Source: Tessaracoccus defluvii (GTDB taxonomy: Bacteria; Actinomycetota; Actinomycetes; Propionibacteriales; Propionibacteriaceae). Taken from it: a stretch of DNA of 64,000 nucleotides. Position 1 is the first letter of the stretch. Every line of letters starts with the position of its first letter. The stretch covers positions 1-64,000 of the forward strand of contig NZ_CP060789.1 in assembly GCF_014489575.1 (NCBI RefSeq), given 5' to 3'. The notes below the pieces were generated by a model, which had not been told where the DNA came from, made no database searches, and worked only from the letters and a program-made list of their open reading frames with translations. This document shows, one piece after another, positions 47,083-54,964 of the stretch. A program made the position numbers and the translations under genes.

Positions 47083-48530
47083 GGCGAATTCAACTGGTCG
47101 TCGCAACACCGCCTGCTTGTAGCGAGTGTAAGTGCTCGTCGAGGGCCTCGGCGGGAGTGCGCCAGCCGAGGCGTTTGCGTGGCCGGGTGTTCAGGGCATG
47201 GGCGACGGCGGCGAGGTCGTCCGGCGACCAGCGTGACAGATCGGTGCCTTTCGGGAAGTACTGCCGGAGCAGCCCGTTCGTGTTCTCGTTCGTGCCGCGC
47301 TGCCACGGGCTGTGCGGGTCAGCGAAGTAGACCTTCAACCCGGTGTCGATGGCGAACTGAGCGTGCGCGGACATCTCCTTCCCGCGGTCCCAGGTCAGGG
47401 AGCGTTTGAGTTCTGCGGGCAGGGTGCTCATCGCGTTCGCAAGCGCCCGGTTCATGGAGATTGCGCCGTAGCCGGACAGTGCGGGACCGTTCTTGATGAT
47501 CGGCTGTTCTCGCCAGCCATCTTCTCGAGGCAAGTGGACCAGTGTCGTGAAGCCCGTCGTCCGCTCGACGACGGTGCCGATCGCGGATCGGTTGATGCCG
47601 ATGATGAGATCTCCTTCGTGGTGGCCCGGGATAGCGCGGTCTTCAGCCTCGGCGGGTCGTTCGCTGATCAGGACGTCGGCGGTAACGTGAGCCCAGGGCA
47701 CCCGTTTCGACCGCGCCCGGGGCATCCTCAGGGCTCGGCCGGTGCGCAGACACAGGATGAGCTCTCGCCTGAGCGCTCCGCGGCTTTGGATGAACAGCGC
47801 CTGGTAGATGGCCTCGTGGCTGATGCGCATGCTGTCATCATCGGGGAAGTCGAGCTTGATCCGATTCGCGATCTGCTCGGGACTCCAGCCCTGCACCCAG
47901 CCGCGGTCCTTCCGATGCGGCTTGTTCTGCCCTGTCCAGCGCGGCGGCTGGGGGCCGGCGGCGACACCACCGTCCGGGCGGCGGATCTGGCCCGATAGCC
48001 GCTCCTGCACGTACTCCCGCAGTCGCGGGTTCGCGGCGAGCTTCGCGACCTTCGGCCGTCGTGCGAACAGCTCGGCCTTCCACTGCGCGACAGACGCGCG
48101 GTAGTCGAGCTTCCCACCCCGCGTCGCAGCGTTGCGGCGCAGCTCCCGGGAGATCGTCGATGGACTCCGATGCAGCGCCCTTGCGATCTCCCGCACGCCG
48201 CTGCCGGTCGCGTTAAGGATCGCGATCTCCTCGCGCTCAGCCAACGACAGGTACCGACCCGACGGCGCCGGCCAGGAAAATGGTGACATACCGCCTGATT
48301 GTCGGAACCACCGTGACCCGACAACGGGAGCCACGCCGATCGCGATGCCCGCTTCGGTCGGGAGCATGCCCGTGCTGATCATCACCCAGAACTCGCGTTC
48401 TCGCGCGCGTGGATGTGAGGGAGCGCCCGGCGACCGTAACGGCGCCCGCCCAGTCACATCTCGCATCCAACTCGATGGCTTTCCCACAACACTCTCCGAT
48501 CAGGTGTTGCTTCCACCGGTTGAGCCCAGT
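47083..48530 (-). mobile_element. IS30-family insertion sequence nested in IS3 (1448 bp)
   Basis: It has inverted repeats with the shared core TCAACYGGT and GCAACACC at both ends. The flanking CAG at 47080-47082 and 48531-48533 is a 3-bp target duplication. Deleting the element and one CAG rebuilds the OrfB codons DRGSQYMSAEF. It is a different IS30 from the one at 1987-3077. Confidence 0.92.
47090..48487 (-). CDS. IS30-family transposase
   Basis: Up to 465 residues; the true start may be further in, at ...MISTGMLPTEAG. It has two HTH regions (LSLAEREEIAILNATGSGVR and EIARALHRSPSTISRELRRN) and a DDE domain with HEGDLIIG, LTWDRGKEM and SPWQRGTNENTNGLLRQY. The stop codon lies inside the left inverted repeat. 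The frame is complete, so the element may be active. Confidence 0.93.
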   Translation of the reverse strand: MGKPSSWMRDVTGRAPLRSPGAPSHPRAREREFWVMISTGMLPTEAGIAIGVAPVVGSRWFRQSGGMSPFSWPAPSGRYLSLAEREEIAILNATGSGVREIARALHRSPSTISRELRRNAATRGGKLDYRASVAQWKAELFARRPKVAKLAANPRLREYVQERLSGQIRRPDGGVAAGPQPPRWTGQNKPHRKDRGWVQGWSPEQIANRIKLDFPDDDSMRISHEAIYQALFIQSRGALRRELILCLRTGRALRMPRARSKRVPWAHVTADVLISERPAEAEDRAIPGHHEGDLIIGINRSAIGTVVERTTGFTTLVHLPREDGWREQPIIKNGPALSGYGAISMNRALANAMSTLPAELKRSLTWDRGKEMSAHAQFAIDTGLKVYFADPHSPWQRGTNENTNGLLRQYFPKGTDLSRWSPDDLAAVAHALNTRPRKRLGWRTPAEALDEHLHSLQAGGVATTS

Positions 48531-48854
48531 CAGTACATGTCGGCAGAGTTTGCCGAGTTCACGAGCAGGGCTGGGCTTGTTCGCTCGGTCGGGCGCACTG
48601 GTGTTTGTTATGATAATGCGTGGGCCGAGTCGTTCAATGCAACCTTGAAAGTGGAGCGGGTTCATCGGACCGTGTATCCGACCCGGCGGCATGCCATTCG
48701 GGATATTGCACGCTACATCGAGTTGCGTTACAATCAGAAACGGTTGCATTCGGCGCTTGGGTATCGCACCCCGAATGAGGCCGAACAGGACTGGTACGAA
48801 ACCAATAAGGCAGCCTGAAGCAGGAATATCAAGCGGTCCGGATTTCATCCCGCA

Positions 48855-48948
48855 GCCCAGACTGATCATCGTCCGACAGGGCGACGCCGGCACTGTCTTC
48901 AGGCCGGACCGTGGCTATCAATACTTCCGCGACCAGATTCTGGAGTGA
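48855..48948 (+). pseudogene. C-terminal toxin tail of RHS copy 3
   Basis: About 30 codons directly after the IS3 right end: PRLIIVRQGDAGTVFRPDRG, then YQYFRDQILE and TGA at 48946-48948. It is the stub of an RHS toxin whose front half was lost together with the RHS core. The stop overlaps the start of the immunity gene, as expected for a toxin-immunity pair. Confidence 0.7.
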
Positions 48949-49163
48949 TGATGGAATACGAAATAGACAACGACGGTCTGGTGTCGCTCCGCCTCAGTGC
49001 AGATGAGGTCCTCACGCTCCGACACTGCGTCATCGAATCACTGGAGGCTTTGGGGGAAGTCGAGTTCTTGATTCGGACCGGCGGCCCCAAGGTCGAAGCC
49101 GAGGAACTCCTTACCGTACTGAAGCGAGTATCGGTCGCCCTTGCGCACCGGGTGAAGCCGTAA
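48948..49163 (+). CDS. Putative immunity protein of RHS copy 3
   Basis: 71 residues from ATG 48948 (a GTG at 48945 and ATG 48951 are alternatives). The start overlaps the toxin stop (GTGATG) and GGAG lies just upstream. It is acidic and mostly helical (SLRLSADEVLTLRHCVIESL; VEAEELLTVLKRVSVALAHR). No family was recognised, though the layout is that of a small RHS immunity gene. It remains intact although its toxin is now only a tail. Confidence 0.7.
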   Translation: MMEYEIDNDGLVSLRLSADEVLTLRHCVIESLEALGEVEFLIRTGGPKVEAEELLTVLKRVSVALAHRVKP

Positions 49164-49166
49164 AGG

Positions 49167-49386
49167 GGCTCTTCACAATCGAGGGTGTAGGTAGCGCTGT
49201 CGTAGGCTGCGGCGTGGCGGCCGGTTGAAGGGGTCGGGGCCCTCCGAAGATGGGAGTTCTCACGCTCCCCATCTGGAAGACCCCGACGTGTCCGACGCTA
49301 CCTTCAGCTGTCCTGATCTGACTAGTGTCGCGTTTCTGAAGTTGGTTGATGGTTCGCTGTCTTGAGGATCTCGTCAGCAGTTTTGG
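49167..49386 (+). mobile_element. ISL3-type left-end relic
   Basis: Starts with GGCTCTTCACA, the usual ISL3 terminus. GTG 49288 begins a transposase start (SDATFSCPDLT), which is cut after about 13 codons near 49326. The next about 60 bp (GTGTCGCGTTTCTGAAGTTG...) look like the end of another, unidentified element. There is no intact gene. Confidence 0.6.
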
Positions 49387-49930
49387 GGCTCTTCACAGAA
49401 GTGAGTGGATCAGGGGTCTGAACCCGCCCGCGTCGAGGAGGCAGCGGGCGACGTAGTTGACGATGTTTCTGAAGCCTTGGCGGTGCCTCGGAGGTGTTCG
49501 AGGAGACCGTTGACGGCCTCAGTGGGTCCGTTCGATGTGCCGGGGTGGTCGAAGAACGCGAGGATGTCATCGCGGCGCCGTTTCAGCGTCTGCCCCAGCG
49601 ACCGCAGCTCGTCGAGACCGGCCGGGACGCCGCTGTGGAGCTTGGTGATCAGCCGGGTCATGATCTCCTTCCCTACGGCCGGCTGGTCAGCCTGGTAGGC
49701 GTCGATCACGTCCTGGTAGACGCTCCAAGTGGTCGCGGACGCGACATACCGCTGGTCGGTGAACACCTTCGCGAGCCGATGCTGCTGCTTGGCGGTCAGC
49801 AGCCCAGCTCTGGTCCGGGCGACGCGTCGGATCCCGTAGAGCGGATCACCGGAGCGTCCCCGATGCCCCAGCGTCTCCTGTTGGACGCGTTGCCGGCAGC
49901 GGTCGAGCTTGTCCCCGACCAGGGCCATCA
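49387..49930 (-). pseudogene. ISL3-family transposase, C-terminal part
   Basis: Reads leftward. It encodes the C-terminal half of an ISL3 transposase (RRVARTRAGLLTAKQQHRLA...; RRDDILAFFDHPGTSNGPTE, then AVNGLLEHLRGTA). The last about 25 codons are in another frame, beginning near 49475 where one C is missing from a run (GCCTTGG): GFRNIVNYVARCLLDAGGFR. It ends at GGCTCTTCACA on the plus strand at 49387, the IS terminus. The N-terminal part is replaced by an IS3-family orfB relic at 49931. Confidence 0.8.
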
Positions 49931-50377
49931 GTCACCCAGGTGTGGTCCGGATCAGGAGCGGTGAAGTCCCGGTCGAGCAGGTCACCGGCCCGGATCCCGT
50001 CCCGGGCCGGGATCGTGGTGCGGATCCCCTTGTCCCGGCGCACTCCAGACAACCCCAACGCTGTCATGGCCCGGTCCACCGCACCCGCGGAAGCGTCGGA
50101 GAAGCCCGGCTGGCGTCGGATGAGGGCTGTCATCTTCCTGCGCCCGTAGAGGCCCTCTGGGGTCAGCCGGCGGACGCGGTCGACGGTGTTCCAGGCATGG
50201 TCACGGACCCTGTCCAGCACCAACGCGTCGGTGATAGTCCGCGTTGCCAGACGAGCGTGTTTCCAGGAGCGGTAGGTCCTTGCGGCGATCTGACAGCCCT
50301 GTTCCCGCAGGACCCGGCAGATCGACCCAGTCCGCATGGCCTTCGGCGTTCATCTGATCGATGAAGCTGGCCATCAT
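49931..50377 (-). pseudogene. IS3-family OrfB, truncated by ISL3
   Basis: Starts at an ATG about 50377 overlapping the orfA stop (MASFIDQMNAEGHA). After a frame jump near 50335 it continues SICRVLREQGCQIAARTYRS, LTPEGLYGRRKMTALIRRQ and DLLDRDFTAPDPDHTWVTD. It is cut there, just inside the DDE domain, by the ISL3 relic. It is inactive. Confidence 0.8.
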
Positions 50378-50687
50378 CGGTTGCGGGGGTCGAGTTCCCC
50401 CGCGAAGAAAGTTGTTGCTGCCTTCAGGATCGCGACGTCTTCCCGGAGCCGACGGTTCTCCGTCTTCAACCGTTTGATCTCTGCCTGCTCGTCGCTGGTC
50501 ACCCCTTCACGTTGACCAGCGTCGACCTGGGACTGGATCACCCAGCGTCGTACGGATTCCTTCCCGACTCCCAGCTGCTTCGCCACGGCCGCTGCCGCGG
50601 CCGTCAACGACGGGTACTCACCCTGGTGCTCGGTCACCAGACGCACAGCCCTGGCCCTCAACTCCGGATCGATCATCTTCGGCATGG
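50374..50687 (-). CDS. IS3-family OrfA
   Basis: 104 residues from ATG 50687 (ATG 50696 is also possible). It has PKMIDPELRARAVRLVTEHQ, an HTH (AVAKQLGVGKESVRRWVIQS) and a coiled helix (EIKRLKTENRRLREDVAILK). It is a different IS3 subgroup from the elements at 46135 and 59648. It is left behind by a truncated element. Confidence 0.85.
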
Positions 50688-50995
50688 TGCTCATGCTCCT
50701 TGACTCAAACAGGAGCGGCATCAAACCTGGGGCGCTTCAGCTTCGTAACGATGTATGAGGCGCATGCGGCTGGACGGGTTCGGCTGGTGTTGGCGTGGCG
50801 GGGTCCCGAGGCAGAGCTGAGCGGGCACAGGGCCGAGCTGAGTGTGCAGGGGCTGGTCGAAGCCGTGGTTTGTGCCAAGGGCGAGCGTGACCAGGTGAGG
50901 GCGTGTCCCTTCCACGATGACTCCATACCGCCGCGGGTGTCCACATCCTGACCGCACGGGTGGCGCGGGCAACCGCGATCGGCAAGGATCGGAGC
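50688..50995. other. Gap between IS relic and tpx
   Basis: About 300 bp without a supported gene. It holds the probable outer end of the IS3-family element (around 50697-50745) and repeat copy B (50786-50876). The final 100 bp should contain the tpx promoter. No terminator hairpin was clear. Confidence 0.45.
50786..50876. repeat. Approximately 91-bp dispersed repeat, copy B
   Basis: Matches 44861-44952 at about 85 percent by eye with one or two single-base gaps. One plus-strand frame gives EAELSGHRAELSVQGLVEA here and EAELSGLKSEVSVQRLVEG in copy A. A shared origin in a lost gene or element end is likely. Confidence 0.7.
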
Positions 50996-51493
50996 ATGGC
51001 TCAGATCGCTTTCAAGGGAACCCCCGTCAACTCCGTCGGTGAACTGCCCGTCGTTGGCTCCACCGCCCCCGACTTCGAGGTCACCGGCTCCGACCTCGCA
51101 CCCGTCCGGCTCTCCGACTTCGCCGGCCGCCGCGTGGTGCTCAACATCTTCCCGTCGGTCGACACCGGCGTCTGCGCCATGAGCGTCCGCACGTTCAACG
51201 AGCGCGCCGCCGACCTCGACAACACCGCCGTCGTCTGCGTGTCGCGTGACCTTCCGTTCGCGCTGAACCGCTTCTGCGGCGCCGAGGGCATCGAGAACGT
51301 CACGGTCACGTCCGACTTCCGCACCGGCTTCGGCGACGCCTACGGCGTCACCTTCGCCGACGGTCCGCTGCGCGGCCTGCTGTCGCGGTCCGTGGTCGTC
51401 ATCGACGCCGAAGGCATCGTCCGCCACACCGAGCACGTCGCCGAGACGGGCCAGGAGCCCGACTACGACGCGGCGCTCGCGGCGCTGGCCTGA
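50996..51493 (+). CDS. tpx: Thiol peroxidase
   Basis: 165 residues from ATG 50996 with GGAG nearby (GGATCGGAGC). It begins AQIAFKGTPVNSVGELP. The peroxidatic Cys is in FPSVDTGVCAMSVRTFN and the resolving Cys is in LNRFCGAEG, both at usual Tpx positions. It reduces hydrogen peroxide and lipid peroxides through thioredoxin, in the cytoplasm. It restarts the conserved chromosome after the toxin island. Confidence 0.95.
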   Translation: MAQIAFKGTPVNSVGELPVVGSTAPDFEVTGSDLAPVRLSDFAGRRVVLNIFPSVDTGVCAMSVRTFNERAADLDNTAVVCVSRDLPFALNRFCGAEGIENVTVTSDFRTGFGDAYGVTFADGPLRGLLSRSVVVIDAEGIVRHTEHVAETGQEPDYDAALAALA

Positions 51494-51496
51494 CCG

Positions 51497-52135
51497 TCAC
51501 GGCAGGGTGCTGAGCGCCGCCATCGCCTCCACCAGGGGGCGCAGGTCGTTGCCCAGCACCCGCTGTGAGTTCGCCGAGGCAGTGATGCCCTCCCGCTGGG
51601 CGATGGCGGCGTTGTCCAGGCCGGCCCACAGGCCGGCCAGTGTGCCCAACGCGGCCTCGCTGAGCTGCGCGAGCCGGGAGTCCACCAGCCGCACCAGCGC
51701 GTCGGCCTGCGGTATCGCCTCCGGACGGCCGTCGCGAATCGCGGTGCGGGCCGAGGCGAAGCCCTTGCGATGGGCCTGGGCCGCAACCCAGTCGACGGCC
51801 TCGCGGGCCAGCCACCAGCCCGCTCCGTCCTGGATGTCGCGCTCACGATCGATCACCGTGACCTCCCCTCCGCCGAGGCCACAGCGGACGTCACGGCCCG
51901 GGAGCAGGGAGAGCCGCAGCGTGAAGGCGGCGCCGAGCGCCGCGCCGAGGGTGGGATAGACGCCCTGCATCTCGTCCGCGACCGTCGGGTGCAGCGCCTG
52001 CTCGCCCGGCCAGCGCGCGTTGGTCACCTCCGCGGCGGCAAGCAGGGAGCGGTGCAGCGCCCTGCGGTCGCCGATGCGGGACGACACCACGTCGACGAGC
52101 AGAGCCACCCGCCCTGTTGCCTTCATTTCCTCCAT
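51497..52135 (-). CDS. satD: SatD-family protein
   Basis: 212 residues (ATG 52135; ATG 52126 at MKATGR is an alternative). It matches the SatD family: VALLVDVVSSRIGDRRALHR, HPTVADEMQGVYPTLGAALG, then a C-terminal HTH-like segment (AIAQREGITASANSQRVLGN). SatD was named from an acid-tolerance locus in streptococci; its biochemical role is not settled. It is convergent with tpx (3 bp between stops) and divergent from a membrane gene, its usual neighbour type. Confidence 0.8.
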   Translation of the reverse strand: MEEMKATGRVALLVDVVSSRIGDRRALHRSLLAAAEVTNARWPGEQALHPTVADEMQGVYPTLGAALGAAFTLRLSLLPGRDVRCGLGGGEVTVIDRERDIQDGAGWWLAREAVDWVAAQAHRKGFASARTAIRDGRPEAIPQADALVRLVDSRLAQLSEAALGTLAGLWAGLDNAAIAQREGITASANSQRVLGNDLRPLVEAMAALSTLP

Positions 52136-52221
52136 GTGTAGAGAATAGCTTCATTATGACGATGTGCAGGAGATCGTGCGATCGGCGGGTGGGTGTCGGC
52201 GGGGGCCGGTAGCGTTGCGGC

Positions 52222-52638
52222 GTGCTCACCCTCGTGCTCAAGGCGTTGATCGTGCTGGTGGCCGGGCTGGCGGCGATGCTCGGCAACCCGCTCATCCGGC
52301 TCCTCCTGCGAAGGATCGACCGTGCCTCGGCGCCGGCCGACGCAGAGGTCGACGTGGCCCGGGCGAACCTGGGGCTGGTCGAGGCCCAGCGGGAGCTGCC
52401 GGGGGGCCGCTGGATCGGGATCCTGGAGCGTCTCACCGTCTACGTCTGCATCCTGACGGGATTCACCGCCGGCATCGCCGTCGCCCTGGCGGTCAAGGGG
52501 CTCGGCCGGTACGCGGAGCTGGCGACGGCCGGGCCCACCTCCCGCAAGGGCGAGCTGTTCATCATCGGCACCTTCGCGTCACTGCTGTGGGCCGCCGCCT
52601 GGGCGGGCCTCGCCTGGTGGGGGATCAGGGCGTGGTGA
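52222..52638 (+). CDS. Small membrane protein, satD neighbour
   Basis: 138 residues from GTG 52222. It has a hydrophobic N-terminus (LTLVLKALIVLVAGLAAML), a soluble loop with VARANLGLVEAQRELPGGRW, and two or three further helices (LTVYVCILTGFTAGIAVALA; LFIIGTFASLLWAAAWAGLA). It is probably an integral membrane protein of unknown function, found divergently next to satD-type genes. Its stop overlaps the next start. Confidence 0.75.
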   Translation: MLTLVLKALIVLVAGLAAMLGNPLIRLLLRRIDRASAPADAEVDVARANLGLVEAQRELPGGRWIGILERLTVYVCILTGFTAGIAVALAVKGLGRYAELATAGPTSRKGELFIIGTFASLLWAAAWAGLAWWGIRAW

Positions 52639-53213
52639 CACTCCCGGAGCAGATCCGGGAGGCGCTGCTCGTCCGGTGGCGCGAGCCGCGCCGTCGGTAT
52701 CACGGCGAGACGCACCTGCGGGACGGGCTGAACGCGCTCCGGCGACTCGGTGGCGGTGAGGTCGAGCAGATCGCGTTCTGGTTCCATGACGCGGTCCAGA
52801 CGGGGGCCACGCCGGCTGACGAGCTCGCGTCGGCGGACCTGGTGGACGAGCTTCTGGGCGGGATCCTTCCCAGTCACATGGTCGGCGAGGTCCGGCGCCT
52901 GGTGCTGCTGACGATCGACCATCGCGCGGAGGCGGGGGACGGGGCAGGCGCGCGGGTGTGTGACGCGGACCTGCACGGGCTCGGGTCCGCTCCGTCCCGC
53001 TACCTGGCCAACGTGGAGGGGGTCCGGGCGGAGGTGCCCCACCTGGGCGAGGGTGAGTGGCGGGCGGCCCGGCTCCGTTTCGTGGAGGGCATGCTGGCAC
53101 GCCCGCACATCTTCGCTACCCCGACGGGGCGCGGGCTGTGGGAGGAGGCCGCCAGGGCCAATCTCGCCCGCGAGGCCGGTGCCCTCCTGCGCGGCTCAGC
53201 TCTCGGCGAGTAG
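52635..53213 (+). CDS. HD-domain-like metal-dependent hydrolase
   Basis: 192 residues from GTG 52635, overlapping the membrane gene stop. The motif pattern is that of predicted HD phosphohydrolases: RRYHGETHLRDGL (first His), IAFWFHDAVQ (the HD pair), LLTIDHRA, and VCDADLHGLG (final Asp). The substrate is unknown; related proteins are annotated as nucleotide hydrolases. It ends inside the 3' end of the convergent padR gene, an overlap of 18 bp. Confidence 0.8.
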   Translation: MTLPEQIREALLVRWREPRRRYHGETHLRDGLNALRRLGGGEVEQIAFWFHDAVQTGATPADELASADLVDELLGGILPSHMVGEVRRLVLLTIDHRAEAGDGAGARVCDADLHGLGSAPSRYLANVEGVRAEVPHLGEGEWRAARLRFVEGMLARPHIFATPTGRGLWEEAARANLAREAGALLRGSALGE

Positions 53214-53891
53214 GCCGAAGAGCTTCTTCTTGAGGGCGTCGAGTTCCGCCGTCGCCCTGGCCGCGAGCTGGTCGTCGCCGGACTCGGCGATGGCGCCGAC
53301 GGCCCGGTGGACCTGGTGCAGCGCGTGGCGCAGCGCGAGCGTGGCATCGTCGGACTGGTCCGGCTCCCAGGGGGCCGGACGGTCCTTGAGCGCCTCGACC
53401 TCGACGCGGCCCGCGGCGGTGATCTCGTACGTCTTGCCCGTCTCGGAGGCGCGGATCAGCCCCTCGTCCTCGAGCTGGCTGAGGGCCGGGTACATGGCGC
53501 CGGGGCTGGGCTTCCAGGTTCCGCCGCTGCGGGCCTGGAGCTCCTGGATCAGCTGGTAGCCGTTGCGGGGCTCCTCTGCGATCAGGAGAAGCGCGGCGAG
53601 CCGGACGTCACCGCGCCGGGCGCGACGGCCGCCGCGGGGGCCGCGGAAGGGGTCGAAGCCCGGGCCGAACGGGGGCATGCCGGGCCCGAAGCCGCCGCGG
53701 CCCCGGCCGTGGCCATGGCCATGGCCGCCCCGCGGGCCCCGTCGCTTGTCGGGCCCGGGACCGTCGGCCTCCATCAGCATCGGGTCGGGGCGGCGTCGTC
53801 CGCGACGGCGGTCGTCGCCGCGCGCCTCGTCCCGCCAGGGGGAGGTGAAGGGTCGGGGGCTGAACCAGGGGGTGGGAAGTGCGTAGTCCAT
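53196..53891 (-). CDS. PadR-family transcriptional regulator with a Gly/His/Arg-rich arm
   Basis: 231 residues from ATG 53891. The first about 95 residues are low-complexity (GGHGHGHGRGRGGFGPGMPP), a possible metal- or nucleic-acid-binding arm. The PadR winged helix starts near residue 97 (DVRLAALLLIAEEPRNGYQL; SPGAMYPALSQLEDEGLI). A C-terminal dimerisation helix follows. It probably represses a nearby transporter or itself; two palindromes lie 60-85 bp upstream. The effector is unknown. Confidence 0.88.
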   Translation of the reverse strand: MDYALPTPWFSPRPFTSPWRDEARGDDRRRGRRRPDPMLMEADGPGPDKRRGPRGGHGHGHGRGRGGFGPGMPPFGPGFDPFRGPRGGRRARRGDVRLAALLLIAEEPRNGYQLIQELQARSGGTWKPSPGAMYPALSQLEDEGLIRASETGKTYEITAAGRVEVEALKDRPAPWEPDQSDDATLALRHALHQVHRAVGAIAESGDDQLAARATAELDALKKKLFGLLAES

Positions 53892-53951
53892 GAGTGTTCT
53901 CCTCGTGTGTGCGGCGCCGGAGCGGCGCCGTCGTCACAAGTATGAACGGCG

Positions 53952-53977
53952 TATCGCGATATGTCAAAGATATATCT
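53952..53977. promoter_or_regulatory. Pair of 10-bp palindromes upstream of padR
   Basis: TATCGCGATA (53952-53961) and AGATATATCT (53968-53977) are both perfect palindromes. They sit in a short AT-rich island between padR and lacI. PadR proteins often bind such AT-rich dyads and regulate their own gene. The link is inferred from position only. Confidence 0.45.
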
Positions 53978-53989
53978 AGAACTATCTGC

Positions 53990-54964
53990 TCAGGTGGAAG
54001 TCCTCAGCACGATGGTGGCGCCGCCCCGGTCGGCGGTCGGCTCGCCCTGGACGCCCAACGCCGCGAGTACCCGCTGGGCCGTGGCCCGTGCCGTGGCGTC
54101 GTTGTGCAGGTCGATCGTCGTCAGCGCGGGCGTCACGAGCCCGGACAGAGGGATGTTGTCCATGCCGATGATCGCCAGGTCGCCGGGGACGGCGTGCCCG
54201 AGTTCCAGGGCCGCGCCCAGGAGCCCGATCGCGACCTCGTCGTTGTAGGCGGCGATCCCGGTCACCCCGGCGGTCGTCAACGAGGCGATCGCGTCCACCG
54301 AGCCGGCCCGGGTCAGGGGGGTCCGGATGATCGTCGGGGGCTCCAGGCCGGCGCTGCGACAGCCGTCGACCACCCCCCGCAGGCGTGGCTCGGCGAAGAT
54401 CGACAGCGTGTCGCTGCTGGGCCCCACCCAGCCGAGGCGGGTGTGGCCGCGCCCCGCGAGATGCGTGACCTGCAGCCGTCCGAGGCAGGCCTGATCGTCG
54501 GCGTCCGCCGTCTCCCCGCCCGCGCCGCTGGAGAGCAAGGGCACGGAGCGGGTGCTCAGCCAGGCCCTGGCCTCGGCCGGGAGGGTGGAGGACAGGTCGA
54601 CGACGGCGGCCGGGTCGAGCGTGTCGACGAGCCGCCGGAACCCGGCCAGATCGCCGACGCGGCGGTAAACCACCGCGTAGCCGTGCTCGTCGAGCGTGTC
54701 GCTCACGGTCTCGATGAACCGGGCGATGTTCTCCCCGATCGGCACCGAGGCGATGGCGATCAGCACGACGCGGGAGCGGCCGGAGCGCAGCGCCCGCGCC
54801 GCCCGCGACGGGGTGTAGCCCAGCCGCGCGACGGAGTCGAGGACGCGACGACGAGTGGGTTCCGAGATCTTCTGGCCGGGGGTGTCGTTCAGGACGTAGC
54901 TGACCGTCGCCTGGGAGACCCCGGCCGCGGCCGCGACGTCCCTGACGGTGGCGCGCTCACCCAT
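53990..54964 (-). CDS. LacI-family transcriptional regulator
   Basis: 324 residues from ATG 54964, overlapping the GH3 stop by eight bases. The N-terminal HTH is VRDVAAAAGVSQATVSYVLN and the hinge helix follows in SRAARALRSGRS. The rest is a periplasmic-binding-protein-like sugar sensor (VVLIAIASVPIGENIARFIE; GDLAIIGMDNIPLSGLVTPA). It likely controls the adjoining GH3 beta-glucosidase gene. Whether it also acts at the operator at 13657 is not known. Confidence 0.92.
   Translation of the reverse strand: MGERATVRDVAAAAGVSQATVSYVLNDTPGQKISEPTRRRVLDSVARLGYTPSRAARALRSGRSRVVLIAIASVPIGENIARFIETVSDTLDEHGYAVVYRRVGDLAGFRRLVDTLDPAAVVDLSSTLPAEARAWLSTRSVPLLSSGAGGETADADDQACLGRLQVTHLAGRGHTRLGWVGPSSDTLSIFAEPRLRGVVDGCRSAGLEPPTIIRTPLTRAGSVDAIASLTTAGVTGIAAYNDEVAIGLLGAALELGHAVPGDLAIIGMDNIPLSGLVTPALTTIDLHNDATARATAQRVLAALGVQGEPTADRGGATIVLRTST

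Larger units (their letters stand above)
46484..48818 (+). pseudogene. IS3-family transposase OrfB, interrupted by IS30
   Basis: Starts GTG 46484 (SAKYAFINSEEGNYSVRNMC). The frame is lost at about 46793 (one missing C in GGCCAAGG relative to copy B). It resumes with DLIDRDFTAAEPGVKLVGDI and is cut by the IS30 element after DRGSQ at 47082. It continues from 48531 (QYMSAEFAEF) to the TGA ending 48818. All three pieces match the intact OrfB at 59995-60879. As it stands the element cannot move by itself. Confidence 0.9.
46135..48854 (+). mobile_element. IS3-family element, copy A, split by a nested IS30
   Basis: Left end TGAGGGATTGCTTCCGGACC and right end, reverse-complemented, TGCGGGATGAAATCCGGACC are matching inverted repeats. 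The second copy at 59648-60915 confirms the borders. Without the nested IS30 the element would be about 1269 bp. No clear 3-4-bp target duplication flanks it, and the sequence between RHS and the toxin tail is missing. It may therefore have taken part in a deletion. Confidence 0.88.
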
